From assembly GCF_002940685.1 (NCBI RefSeq), contig NZ_PNFP01000007.1, positions 248,001 through 312,000 on the forward strand: 64,000 nt of DNA, written 5' to 3'. This document shows, in pieces, positions 1 through 8,356 of the stretch. The DNA is from Ensifer adhaerens (lineage in GTDB: Bacteria; Pseudomonadota; Alphaproteobacteria; Rhizobiales; Rhizobiaceae). A program made the translations under genes and the position numbers. The notes below the pieces were generated by a model, which did not search any database, was not told where the DNA came from, and saw only the letters and a list, made by a program, of their open reading frames with translations. How positions within the stretch are numbered: position 1 is the stretch's first letter; each line of letters starts with the position of its first letter.

Positions 1-193
<193 letters not shown>

Positions 194-236
194 TCAAATT
201 TATAACCGGAAAGGTGGCTATCAATCTTGATGATGG

Positions 237-1190
237 TCAGGCGCTCTCATCGAGGCAGTGATCCAGCGGCTCGGTATCGGCGACATGGGCCAGGAAGGCG
301 GCCTCCGCCGGATTGAGGATCGCGTTCGGATTGGAGATCCGGAAGACGTCCGTGGTCGGGAGATCGGAGTAGGGCGGCAGCTGCCAGATCTGGCCATCGG
401 CGACGGCGGGTGCCGCGAGATGATCGGGCAGCATGCCGATGCCGACATTGGAAGCGATCAGCCTCATGACCTCCTCGACATTGCAGGAGACGGCACGCAC
501 CTGCTGGCCGAAGGAGCCGATGGCCCGCACCGCCGTTACCGAGTTCATGTGCTGTCCGCCCAGCACGTCGGCGATGAAGGCGATATAGGGATTGCCCCTG
601 AGATCGTTGAAGTCGACGCCTTCGACCCCGAACAGCGGGTGGCTTCGGCCGCAGTAAAGCGCATAGCGCTCGCGCACGTGGAAGCGCTTGTTGAGCCAAT
701 CGGGGATGTTGCCGTCGCAAAGCCCCATGGTCGCGACATTGCGCTCGACGGCGCTCAGGATGTCCACCGTCGTTGCCACGGTGATCGATATCGTCACCTT
801 CGGGTGCAGGCGGAAGAAACTTTCGAGCTTGCGATCCCAGGCGGGATTGTGCGCGTGGCTGACGGAGTGGATGTTGAGGTGGCCGGTGACCTCTTCGCCG
901 GCGGTCTCCAGAACATTGGGCAACCGGATCACGGCTGCGAAGATGTCGCGGCACTGGGCATGCAGCCGGGCGCCGGCGTCTGTGAGGTTGAAGCGGCCGG
1001 GGCGCCGGTCGATGAGCTTCTGGCCGAAGGTCTGCTCCAGCCGTTTTAGCGCCATGCTGACGGCCGGCTGCTGCAGGAGCAGCCGGTTGGCGGCGGCCGT
1101 GATGCTGCCTTCCTCGACGAGCACGACGAAGGTGCGCAGCAGATTCCAGTCGAGATTGTGGGCGAAGCGTTCGAGGCGGTCGTTGGCCAT
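237..1190 (-). CDS. LysR-family transcriptional regulator (candidate glutarate regulator)
   Basis: A 317-residue protein with the LysR layout. A winged helix-turn-helix fills residues about 13-73 (LRTFVVLVEEGSITAAANRL, then SMALKRLE), followed by a two-lobe effector-binding domain to the end. Length matches the family norm of about 300. It is divergent from gcdH and a CoA-transferase gene, the arrangement in which LysR proteins normally control the neighbour. In Pseudomonas putida a LysR regulator (GcdR) activates gcdH and a CoA-transferase gene in response to glutarate. By analogy this protein probably senses glutarate or a related C5 acid; that role is inference. It could alternatively control the downstream oxidoreductase gene at 1-142. 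Confidence 0.85.
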   Translation of the reverse strand: MANDRLERFAHNLDWNLLRTFVVLVEEGSITAAANRLLLQQPAVSMALKRLEQTFGQKLIDRRPGRFNLTDAGARLHAQCRDIFAAVIRLPNVLETAGEEVTGHLNIHSVSHAHNPAWDRKLESFFRLHPKVTISITVATTVDILSAVERNVATMGLCDGNIPDWLNKRFHVRERYALYCGRSHPLFGVEGVDFNDLRGNPYIAFIADVLGGQHMNSVTAVRAIGSFGQQVRAVSCNVEEVMRLIASNVGIGMLPDHLAAPAVADGQIWQLPPYSDLPTTDVFRISNPNAILNPAEAAFLAHVADTEPLDHCLDESA

Positions 1191-1320
1191 GGGTGCTGCT
1201 TACATATCTCTTCGGCTATCCGGGCCGCATTCGCGCGGGATGATCGAAACCTGCGAAGTTTGTGGCGATATTTCAGCGATTTGCAACATGGGGCGCGGCA
1301 GCGCGATCCGTGGTCCATTC

Positions 1321-1345
1321 CCTCAGCGCATGAGGCGGTGCCTCA
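1321..1345. promoter_or_regulatory. Candidate LysR operator (overlapping CCTCA/TGAGG dyads)
   Basis: In the 221-bp divergent intergenic region there are three alternating half-sites: CCTCA (1321-1325), TGAGGC (1331-1336) and GCCTCA (1340-1345). They form a dyad with a 5-bp spacer and a second, perfect 6-bp dyad with a 3-bp spacer. The spacing differs from the strict T-N11-A LysR box, so assignment to the LysR protein rests on position and symmetry only. Confidence 0.35.
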
Positions 1346-1411
1346 ATTTCGTTTGAAACGGTATGCACCCCTTGCGATAACGTGAGCCGAATAATCCGAT
1401 GGGAGAGAAAC

Positions 1412-2599
1412 ATGGCCGGCAAGACGCAATTTCAATGGGATGATCCGTTCCTCCTCGAAGATCAGCTGACCGAGGATGAGCGCATGATCCGCGACACCGC
1501 GCGAGCCTATGCGCAGGACCGGCTGCAGCCGCGCGTCATCGACGCCTACCGCGAAGAATCGACCGATCCTGAGATCTTCCGGGAAATGGGCGAGCTCGGC
1601 CTGCTCGGCGTGACCGTTTCTGACGCCTATGGCGGCGTCGGCGCTTCCTACGTCGCCTACGGCCTCGTCGCCCGTGAAGTCGAGCGCGTCGATTCGGGTT
1701 ACCGCTCGATGATGAGCGTGCAGTCCTCGCTGGTGATCTATCCGATCTATGCCTACGGTTCCGAAGAGCAGAAGCAGAAGTACCTGCCGAAGCTGATCAG
1801 CGGCGAGTGGATCGGCTGCTTTGGCCTGACCGAGCCCGACGCCGGTTCTGACCCCGCCGGCATGAAGACCCGTGCCATCAAGACAGAGAGCGGCTACCGC
1901 CTCGTCGGCTCGAAGATGTGGATCTCCAACGCGCCGCTCGCCGACGTCTTCGTTGTCTGGGCGAAGTCGGAAGCCCATGGCGGCGCCATCCGCGGCTTCG
2001 TACTCGAAAAGGGCATGAAGGGCCTTTCCGCTCCGAAGATTGCCGGCAAGCTGTCGCTGCGCGCCTCGATCACCGGTGAGATCGTCATGGACAATGTGGA
2101 GGTCGGCGAGGAGGCGCTGCTGCCGAATGTTGAAGGCCTCAAGGGTCCGTTCGGCTGCCTCAACCGCGCGCGCTACGGCATTTCCTGGGGCGCGCTCGGT
2201 GCTGCCGAATTCTGCTGGCATGCGGCGCGCCAGTACGGTCTCGACCGCAAGCAGTTCAACCGCCCGCTCGCCCAGACGCAGCTCTTCCAGAAGAAGCTTG
2301 CCGACATGCAGACGGAGATCACGCTCGGCCTGCAGGGCTCACTGCGCGTTGGCCGCCTGATGGACGAAGGCCGCGTGGCGCCGGAAATGATCTCGATCGT
2401 CAAGCGCAACAATTGCGGCAAGGCCCTCGACATCGCCCGCATGGCCCGCGACATGCATGGCGGCAACGGCATTTCCGAGGAATACCAGGTGATGCGCCAC
2501 ATGGTGAACCTCGAGACGGTCAACACCTATGAAGGCACGCATGACGTTCACGCGCTGATCCTCGGCCGCGCCCAGACCGGCCTGCAGGCCTTCTTCTGA
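1412..2599 (+). CDS. gcdH: Glutaryl-CoA dehydrogenase
   Basis: A 395-residue acyl-CoA dehydrogenase that oxidises and decarboxylates glutaryl-CoA to crotonyl-CoA, passing electrons to ETF. The protein shows the FAD/substrate motif [11 protein letters not shown], the KMWISNAP strand, and near the C-terminus TYEGTHDVH with the catalytic glutamate at about residue 374, as in GCDH. The ATG at 1412 follows GGGAGAG; a GTG 30 bp upstream is in frame but lacks a better ribosome site. It is followed after 11 bp by a CaiB/BaiF CoA-transferase gene, so the pair would activate and oxidise glutarate from lysine or related degradation. The LysR gene upstream is divergent. Family and role are well supported. 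Confidence 0.93.
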   Translation: MAGKTQFQWDDPFLLEDQLTEDERMIRDTARAYAQDRLQPRVIDAYREESTDPEIFREMGELGLLGVTVSDAYGGVGASYVAYGLVAREVERVDSGYRSMMSVQSSLVIYPIYAYGSEEQKQKYLPKLISGEWIGCFGLTEPDAGSDPAGMKTRAIKTESGYRLVGSKMWISNAPLADVFVVWAKSEAHGGAIRGFVLEKGMKGLSAPKIAGKLSLRASITGEIVMDNVEVGEEALLPNVEGLKGPFGCLNRARYGISWGALGAAEFCWHAARQYGLDRKQFNRPLAQTQLFQKKLADMQTEITLGLQGSLRVGRLMDEGRVAPEMISIVKRNNCGKALDIARMARDMHGGNGISEEYQVMRHMVNLETVNTYEGTHDVHALILGRAQTGLQAFF

Positions 2600-2610
2600 T
2601 CGGTGCCGCC

Positions 2611-3795
2611 ATGGAAGCGCCGCTGAAGGGCATACGTGTCCTGGAACTGGCCCGCATCCTCGCGGGCCCTTGGATCGGCCAGACGCTGGCCGATCTCGGT
2701 GCCGACGTCATCAAGGTGGAAAGCCCGGCCGGCGACGACACCCGCACCTGGGGCCCGCCTTTCGTTGCGGGTGAGGACGGCGAGAAACTCGACGCCGCCT
2801 ATTTCCACGCCTGCAACCGCGGCAAGCGCTCGGTCGTACTCGACTTCACGACGGAGGAGGGCCAGGAGGCGGTGCGCCGCCTTGCCGCCCAGTCGGATGT
2901 CCTGCTCGAGAACTTCAAGGTCGGCGGGCTTGTGAAATACGGGCTCGACTACGAGAGCCTGAGGAAGATCAATCCACGGCTGATCTATTGCTCGGTCACC
3001 GGCTTCGGCCAGGATGGGCCCTATGCCCATCGTGCCGGCTACGACTACATCGTCCAGGGCATGAGCGGCATCATGGATCTGACCGGCGAGCCCGATCGCG
3101 AGCCACAGAAGATCGGTGTCGCCTTCGCCGACATCTTCACCGGCCTTTATGGCGTGATCGCTGTGCAGGCAGCCCTTGCCCAGCGCGAGCGTACCGGCGC
3201 GGGGCAGCAGATCGACATGGCGCTGCTCGACTGCATGACCGGGGTGCTCGCCAACCAGGCGCTGAACTTCCTGGTTTCCGGCAAGGCGCCGCGCCGGCTC
3301 GGCAATGCCCATCCGAACATCGCGCCCTATCAGGTCTTCCCGACCTCTGACGGTCATCTGATCGTCGCTGTTGGCAACGACCGGCAGTTCGTGAAGTTCT
3401 GCACCTTGCTCGGGCGTTCGGATCTTGCGACCGACGAGCGTTATCTCACCAATGCGCTTCGGGTGCAGAACCGGGACACGCTGACGCCGGAACTCGCCGC
3501 TGAAACCGCGAAGATCGAGCGCGACACGTTGTTGAAGCTGCTCGAAGATGCCGGTGTGCCCGGCGGGCCAATCAACACCGTTGCCGACGTTTTTGCCGAT
3601 CCGCAGATCGAGCATCGGCAGATGCGGGTGGATACGCCGCATTCGGGGGCCGCTGCCGGCACCTCTCCGGGGGTGAGGACGCCGATCCGGTTTTCGGCCG
3701 CCGAGCTTGCGCTTGAGCGTGGCGTGCCGCGGCTTGGAGAGCATACGGCCGAGGTGTTGGCGGAAATCGGGATGGACGCCTCGAAGCGCGACTAG
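2611..3795 (+). CDS. CaiB/BaiF family (class III) CoA-transferase, probably glutarate CoA-transferase
   Basis: A 394-residue class III CoA-transferase. The N-terminal GIRVLELARILAGP and the LGADVIKVE strand are hallmarks of the family, and the conserved catalytic aspartate is at about residue 174 in AFADIFTGLYG. These enzymes form interlocked dimers and move CoA between acids through an aspartyl-CoA intermediate. The start lies 11 bp after the gcdH stop, so the two are almost certainly co-transcribed. Pairing with glutaryl-CoA dehydrogenase suggests it makes glutaryl-CoA from glutarate with succinyl-CoA or a similar donor, as P. putida GcdG and human SUGCT do. The substrate is inferred from context. 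Confidence 0.88.
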   Translation: MEAPLKGIRVLELARILAGPWIGQTLADLGADVIKVESPAGDDTRTWGPPFVAGEDGEKLDAAYFHACNRGKRSVVLDFTTEEGQEAVRRLAAQSDVLLENFKVGGLVKYGLDYESLRKINPRLIYCSVTGFGQDGPYAHRAGYDYIVQGMSGIMDLTGEPDREPQKIGVAFADIFTGLYGVIAVQAALAQRERTGAGQQIDMALLDCMTGVLANQALNFLVSGKAPRRLGNAHPNIAPYQVFPTSDGHLIVAVGNDRQFVKFCTLLGRSDLATDERYLTNALRVQNRDTLTPELAAETAKIERDTLLKLLEDAGVPGGPINTVADVFADPQIEHRQMRVDTPHSGAAAGTSPGVRTPIRFSAAELALERGVPRLGEHTAEVLAEIGMDASKRD

Positions 3796-3849
3796 CGCCA
3801 CGTGAGGTGCAAGCCTTTCGTTAAGGCGCAACCTGAAGAAAACAGCGAA

Positions 3850-3888
3850 AGCCCTGGAAATCGGAGAGATTTCCAGGGCTTCTTTGTT
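3850..3888. terminator. Bidirectional rho-independent terminator
   Basis: A perfect 13-bp stem (arms 3850-3862 and 3868-3880, core GCCCTGGAAATC) with a 5-nt loop is followed by TCTTTGTT on the + strand. It is preceded by an A-rich stretch that would be the U-tract on the - strand. It sits between the convergent CoA-transferase and htpG genes and would stop both. Confidence 0.85.
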
Positions 3889-5776
3889 AGGCCTTGAGGG
3901 CGCGATCAAACACGCGCGACAGCCGCTCGGCGAAGCCGCGCGGGTCCTGTGGCTTGTCGCCATCAAGCACGCGCGCCTGGTCGAGCAGGAGTTGAACGGC
4001 GTCCGTGCGGAATGCCGTGTCGCCGGCGGGGCTCGCGGCCATGGCTGTGATCAGTGCGTGGCTAGGGTTGATTTCGAGGATTGGCTTGGGGGCGTCGTCG
4101 AGACGCCCGGCGCCCTGCAGCATCTTTTCAAGCTGGCGGTCGGGGCCGTGTTCGGGTGCCACCAGGCAGACAGCGCTTTCCGTCAGACGGTCGGAGGTGC
4201 GCACGTCCGAGACGGCCGCGCCGAGGGTTTCCTTGGCAAAGGCGACGAAGTCGATGACCAGCTGGCTCGCCTGCGGCGCCTCTTCCTTGCCGCCCTCGGG
4301 CTTGGCGATGGCGCTGAGATCGGCAGCACCCTGCGTGATCGATTTCCAGGGCTTGCCGTCGAAGTCGGGGGCAGACGTCACCCAGAAGCTGTCGACCGGA
4401 TCGGTCAGAAGCAGCACCTCGATGCCGCGGGCGCGGAAACCTTCGAGCTGCGGCGAGGCCTTGAGCTGGCCGACATTGTCGCCGGTCAAGTAATAGATCG
4501 CCGACTGGCCGTCCTTCATGTCCTTGACGTAATCCGCAAGGCTGCGCTGGCCCTCATCCGAGGTGGTGGTGCGGAAGCGCGACAGCGCCACCAGCTGCTC
4601 ACGGCGCTCGTAGTCTTCGTAGATGCCTTCCTTCAGCACGCTGCCGAAGTTCTCCCAGAGCTTGTCGAAGGTCTCGGTCTCGTTTTCCGCAAGCTTCTCG
4701 ATCGCCGTCAGCACGCGATTGGTGACGCCCTTGCGGATACTGGCAAGCAGCGGGCTTTCCTGGATCATCTCGCGCGAAACGTTGAGCGGCAGGTCCGACG
4801 TGTCGACGAGGCCGCGCACGAAACGCAGGTAGCGCGGCAGCAATTCGGCTTCGTCGGTGATGAAGACGCGCTTGACGTAGAGCTTCATCCGGCCCTTGCG
4901 GTCCGGGTCGAACAGATCGAACGGCTTGGAGCCGGGCACGAAGGCAAGAGCCGTATACTCGTGGCGGCCTTCGGCGCGGAAATGCACCGTCAGCGCCGGG
5001 TCGTCATACTGGCCGGCGACGCCGCGGTAGAAATCGGCGTAGTCTTCCTTGCTGATCTCGCTCTTCTGCTTGGTCCAGAGTGCTGTGCCATCGCCGACCT
5101 GAACCGGCTCGGCGCCGGGCTTTTCCAGGATCGAGATCGGTACCGGCACGTGGCCGGACTGATCCTTGACGATGCGCTCGACCGTCCAGCGCGACGTATA
5201 GGTCTTGGCATCCTCCATCAGATGGAGGGTAATGCGGGTGCCGCGCGCCGGGGCGTCGGCGAGTTCGGCGGCCGAAACCGTGTAGCTGCCCTTGCCGTCG
5301 GAGGACCACAGGAAGGCGTGTTCCGAGCCGGCGCGGCGCGAGACGACGTCGACCTTGTCGGCGACCATGAAGGCGGAATAGAAGCCGACGCCGAACTGGC
5401 CGATGAGCTGCGCGCCCTCCTTGCCCTGCGCCGCCTCGATGCGCTCCATGAAGGCGCGCGTACCGGAGCGAGCGATCGTTCCGAGCGCCTCGACCAACTC
5501 GTCGCGGCTCATGCCGATGCCGTTGTCCTCGACGACGAGCCGGCTGTTTTCCTCGTCGAGCGTCAGCGTGATACGCGGGGTCGGGTCGCCGGCCAGAAGT
5601 TCCGGCGAGACGATCGCCTCATAGCGCAGTTTCTCGCAGGCATCCGCGGCGTTCGAAATCAGTTCGCGGAGGAAGACGTTCTTGTCGGAATAGACCGAAT
5701 GCACCATCAAATGGAGCAGTCGCGCCACATCGGCTTCGAAGACATGTTTCTCTACGGACATTTCGGTTTCGCTCAT
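3887..5776 (-). CDS. htpG: Molecular chaperone HtpG (Hsp90)
   Basis: A 629-residue bacterial Hsp90, the usual length. The N-terminal GHKL ATPase domain shows FLRELISNAADA (metal/ATP-binding Asn), DNGIGM and GQFGVGFYSAF; middle and C-terminal dimerisation domains follow. It is an ATP-driven cytosolic chaperone of heat and stress physiology. The ATG at 5776 is chosen because AAAGGAGTT lies 7-8 bp upstream and the protein then begins MSETEMSVEKHVF, aligning with known HtpG N-termini; the frame stays open a further 64 codons upstream without a ribosome site. A candidate sigma-32 promoter lies just upstream. It stands alone, convergent with the glutarate operon. Confidence 0.96.
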   Translation of the reverse strand: MSETEMSVEKHVFEADVARLLHLMVHSVYSDKNVFLRELISNAADACEKLRYEAIVSPELLAGDPTPRITLTLDEENSRLVVEDNGIGMSRDELVEALGTIARSGTRAFMERIEAAQGKEGAQLIGQFGVGFYSAFMVADKVDVVSRRAGSEHAFLWSSDGKGSYTVSAAELADAPARGTRITLHLMEDAKTYTSRWTVERIVKDQSGHVPVPISILEKPGAEPVQVGDGTALWTKQKSEISKEDYADFYRGVAGQYDDPALTVHFRAEGRHEYTALAFVPGSKPFDLFDPDRKGRMKLYVKRVFITDEAELLPRYLRFVRGLVDTSDLPLNVSREMIQESPLLASIRKGVTNRVLTAIEKLAENETETFDKLWENFGSVLKEGIYEDYERREQLVALSRFRTTTSDEGQRSLADYVKDMKDGQSAIYYLTGDNVGQLKASPQLEGFRARGIEVLLLTDPVDSFWVTSAPDFDGKPWKSITQGAADLSAIAKPEGGKEEAPQASQLVIDFVAFAKETLGAAVSDVRTSDRLTESAVCLVAPEHGPDRQLEKMLQGAGRLDDAPKPILEINPSHALITAMAASPAGDTAFRTDAVQLLLDQARVLDGDKPQDPRGFAERLSRVFDRALKA

Positions 5777-5805
5777 TGCCTGGCAACTCCTTTGGGTTTC
5801 GCCCC

Positions 5806-5834
5806 AATTGGCAAGCGGTGTCCGGAATTTCAAG
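5806..5834 (-). promoter_or_regulatory. Candidate RpoH (sigma-32) promoter of htpG
   Basis: Read on the - strand, CTTGAA (5834-5829) is followed by a 17-bp spacer and CCAATT (5811-5806). Alphaproteobacterial RpoH promoters have a CTTGAA-type -35 and a CC-rich -10 start at about this spacing. It would place the start about 22-25 nt before the htpG ATG. The -35 matches perfectly, the -10 partly. Confidence 0.5.
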
Positions 5835-6041
5835 TCTCGTCTTGCGGCGGGCGTGTTTATGTATGATGCTGCAGTGCGAAAAGACGTGAACATCGGTGGG
5901 ACGTGGGCGCATTGGCCAGCGGGCGGGAAGACAAGTCGAAACGCTGACAAATCGCGGCAACACGCCACTGCTATGCTCCCGCGCCCTGGCGTTTCTAGTC
6001 GTCATGCCGAATTAGGGTCGCGGGGCGCCCGCATGCCTCTT

Positions 6042-6055
6042 TTGACGTAAGTCAA
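6042..6055 (+). promoter_or_regulatory. FNR/FixK-type anaerobox (TTGAC-GTAA-GTCAA)
   Basis: A perfect dyad, TTGAC (6042-6046), GTAA, GTCAA (6051-6055), matches the 14-bp FNR/FixK/FnrN consensus TTGAY-N4-RTCAA. Its centre is at 6048.5. A plausible -10 element TATAGC lies at 6078-6083, predicting a start near 6090, exactly 41.5 bp downstream of the box centre: the class II activator geometry. It precedes the DUF3141-pta-ackA-fabI operon, whose ATG is at 6129. Confidence 0.75.
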
Positions 6056-6077
6056 CGCCTGATCACGCGCACTGCCC

Positions 6078-6083
6078 TATAGC
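6078..6083 (+). promoter_or_regulatory. Candidate -10 element of the DUF3141-pta-ackA-fabI operon
   Basis: TATAGC (4 of 6 to TATAAT) with no recognisable -35, as expected for a promoter activated by an FNR-type protein bound at -41.5. The rest of the 352-bp htpG/DUF3141 intergenic region holds the htpG promoter and one TTGTCAG half-site on the - strand (5944-5950). I see no convincing two-copy PHO box. Confidence 0.5.
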
Positions 6084-6128
6084 CTTCGGGGACAGGCCCG
6101 ACCTCAATCGCACCGAGGAGTGGACGTT

Positions 6129-8345
6129 ATGCCCAAGCAATCCACGATTTCGACGATGCCGACTTTCGCTGACGCCTACGCCTATTCGCTCGACGCCTGG
6201 CAGCGTTCGGTCCTCTTTCTCGACGTCATGCGCCAGCGCGGCGCGCAATACGAGGAACACAGGACGCAGACCGCGCCGAACGTGCTGGAGTTCGAGGCCC
6301 GGCTCGTCGTCGATGGGCGCGCGCTCGCGCGACCGGTGAACTATGCGCTGGTCAGCATCGTTCCGCCTGAGGGCGTGATCGTCGATCCGTGCAAGCGCCC
6401 CTTCGTCGTCGTCGATCCCCGGGCCGGCCACGGCCCCGGCATTGGTGGCTTCAAGGCCGACAGCGAAATCGGAGTGGCGCTGAAGGCGGGCCATCCCTGC
6501 TATTTCATCGGCTTCCTTCCTGATCCGGTTCCCGGCCAGACGATCGAGGACATCGCGTTTGCCGAGGCCGGCTTTCTCGAAACCGTCATCGCCCGCCATC
6601 CGCAGGCGGACGGCAAGCCCTGTGTGATCGGCAATTGCCAGGCCGGCTGGGCCGTGATGATCGTCGCGGCGCTCAGGCCGGAACTCTTCGGCCCGATCAT
6701 CATCGCCGGTGCGCCGCTGTCCTACTGGGCCGGTGTGCACGGGCAGAACCCGATGCGCTACTCCGGCGGACTTCTCGGCGGCAGCTGGCTGACGGCGCTC
6801 ACCGGCGACCTTGGCGGTGGCATATTCGACGGTGCGTGGCTGGTTCAGAACTTCGAGAACCAGAATCCGGCCAATACGCTCTGGACCAAGCAATACAATC
6901 TCTATTCGAAGATCGACACGGAAGCCGCGCGCTATCTCGGTTTCGAGCGCTGGTGGGGCGGCCACGTCACGCTCAATGCCGAGGAGATGCAGTTCATCGT
7001 CGACGAACTCTTCGTCGGCAACAAGCTCGCCGCCGGCGAAATCCGCACGTCGGACGGCACGGCGATCGACCTTCGCAACATCCGCGCGCCGATCGTCGTC
7101 TTCTGCTCCAAGGGCGACAACATCACCCCGCCGCAACAGGCGCTCGACTGGATCCTCGACCTCTATGACAGCGTCGACGAAATCCGCGCCTACGGCCAGA
7201 CGATCGTCTACACGGTGCACGAGACCGTCGGACATCTCGGCATCTTCGTCTCCGCCGGCATCGCCCGGAAGGAACATGACGAGTTCGCGTCCAACATCGA
7301 GCTGATCGACGTGCTGCCGCCAGGCCTCTACGAGGCGGTGCTGACACCGGCGAGCGAGGCTGTCGAGGGCAGGGAACTCGTCTCCGGCGAGTGGCTGATG
7401 CGGTGCGAGCCACGCACGCTTGAGGATATCCGCGCACTCGGCGGCAACGACATCGAGGATGACAGGCGCTTCGCCACGGCGGCGAAGCTCTCGGAGATCA
7501 ATCTGGCGCTCTATCGCACCTACCTGCAGCCGCTGGTCAAGGCGGCCGCGACGCCGCCTGTGGCGGAGGCGATGAGGAACATGCACCCGCTGCGCCTGCA
7601 ATATGCGCTGTTTGGGCCGGATAATCCCTTCATGGCCTGGACGTCGGCGCTCGCCGAACATGTCCGTGAAAACCGCGAGCCTGCTGCGGCAGGCAACCCG
7701 TTCATTGCCTGGCAGGAGGCCCTGTCGCAGCAGATCGTGGACGGCCTGGACGCCTGGCGACGGACGGCCGAGTATCTTTCGGAGCAGAGCTTCCACGCCA
7801 TCTATGGCGCGCCGAACCTGCAGGCCGCACTCGGTATCGATACGAACTCCAACCAGCCGCCGCGCAAGGCCGAGAAGAGCCTGCTTCACCAGGAGCTCGT
7901 CAAGGCACGGATCGCAGAACTCAAGGCCAGAATGGCAGAGGGCGGGACCTGTGAAGGGCTTGCCAGGGCCCTGACCTTCGTCGGCATGGCGCGCGGTGGC
8001 GCCGATGAACGCGGCTTCGAAGCGGTTCGCCGCCTCAGGCTTTCGCATCCGGAAGCACAGCGGCTGAGCCTGGCGGAGTTCAAGACCGTGATGCGGGAAC
8101 AGTATTTCATGCTGCTGATCGACGAGGCGGCGGCCCTTGCCGCGCTTCCGAAGCTGCTTCCGCAAGCGGTCGAGGAGCGTCGCGCCGCCTTTGCGGCCCT
8201 GCGCGCGGTGCTGGAGGCATCCGGAGCCGTGACGGGCGTGGCTGCCGAGCGGTTGCAGCAGGTTGCGGCCCTCTTCCGCCTTGACAGCGAGCCGGCGGTT
8301 CCGATCCCGGCGGCCAAGATCGTTCGCAATCGCACAGCATCCTGA
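6129..8345 (+). CDS. DUF3141 protein, PHA-synthase-like alpha/beta hydrolase
   Basis: A 738-residue DUF3141 protein. The central part resembles an alpha/beta hydrolase of the polyhydroxyalkanoate-synthase type: a lipase-box-like GNCQAG with a cysteine (about residue 170) in the nucleophile position, then FCSKGD (acid) and VGHLG (histidine), giving a possible Cys-Asp-His triad. No signal peptide is visible. The ATG at 6129 follows GAGGAG by 8 bp. It is the first gene of a tight operon with pta, ackA and fabI. This matches the orfA-pta-ackA-fabI order described in Sinorhizobium meliloti, where the operon was reported phosphate-starvation inducible. The biochemical activity is unknown; acyl-CoA or hydroxyacyl-CoA chemistry is a reasonable inference. 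Confidence 0.85.
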   Translation: MPKQSTISTMPTFADAYAYSLDAWQRSVLFLDVMRQRGAQYEEHRTQTAPNVLEFEARLVVDGRALARPVNYALVSIVPPEGVIVDPCKRPFVVVDPRAGHGPGIGGFKADSEIGVALKAGHPCYFIGFLPDPVPGQTIEDIAFAEAGFLETVIARHPQADGKPCVIGNCQAGWAVMIVAALRPELFGPIIIAGAPLSYWAGVHGQNPMRYSGGLLGGSWLTALTGDLGGGIFDGAWLVQNFENQNPANTLWTKQYNLYSKIDTEAARYLGFERWWGGHVTLNAEEMQFIVDELFVGNKLAAGEIRTSDGTAIDLRNIRAPIVVFCSKGDNITPPQQALDWILDLYDSVDEIRAYGQTIVYTVHETVGHLGIFVSAGIARKEHDEFASNIELIDVLPPGLYEAVLTPASEAVEGRELVSGEWLMRCEPRTLEDIRALGGNDIEDDRRFATAAKLSEINLALYRTYLQPLVKAAATPPVAEAMRNMHPLRLQYALFGPDNPFMAWTSALAEHVRENREPAAAGNPFIAWQEALSQQIVDGLDAWRRTAEYLSEQSFHAIYGAPNLQAALGIDTNSNQPPRKAEKSLLHQELVKARIAELKARMAEGGTCEGLARALTFVGMARGGADERGFEAVRRLRLSHPEAQRLSLAEFKTVMREQYFMLLIDEAAALAALPKLLPQAVEERRAAFAALRAVLEASGAVTGVAAERLQQVAALFRLDSEPAVPIPAAKIVRNRTAS

Positions 8346-8356
8346 GGAGTATCGAC

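Noticed and set aside
3884-5866. 660-codon open frame on the + strand opposite htpG
   Set aside because: It mirrors htpG codons; the translation is Arg/Ala/Gly/Asp-rich with no recognisable domain. Long antisense frames are expected at this GC content.
5941-6060. PHO box for the pta-ackA operon, expected from S. meliloti
   Set aside because: Only one fair half-site (TTGTCAG on the - strand at 5944-5950) was found by eye; no second copy at 11-bp spacing. A weight-matrix scan could still reveal a degenerate one.
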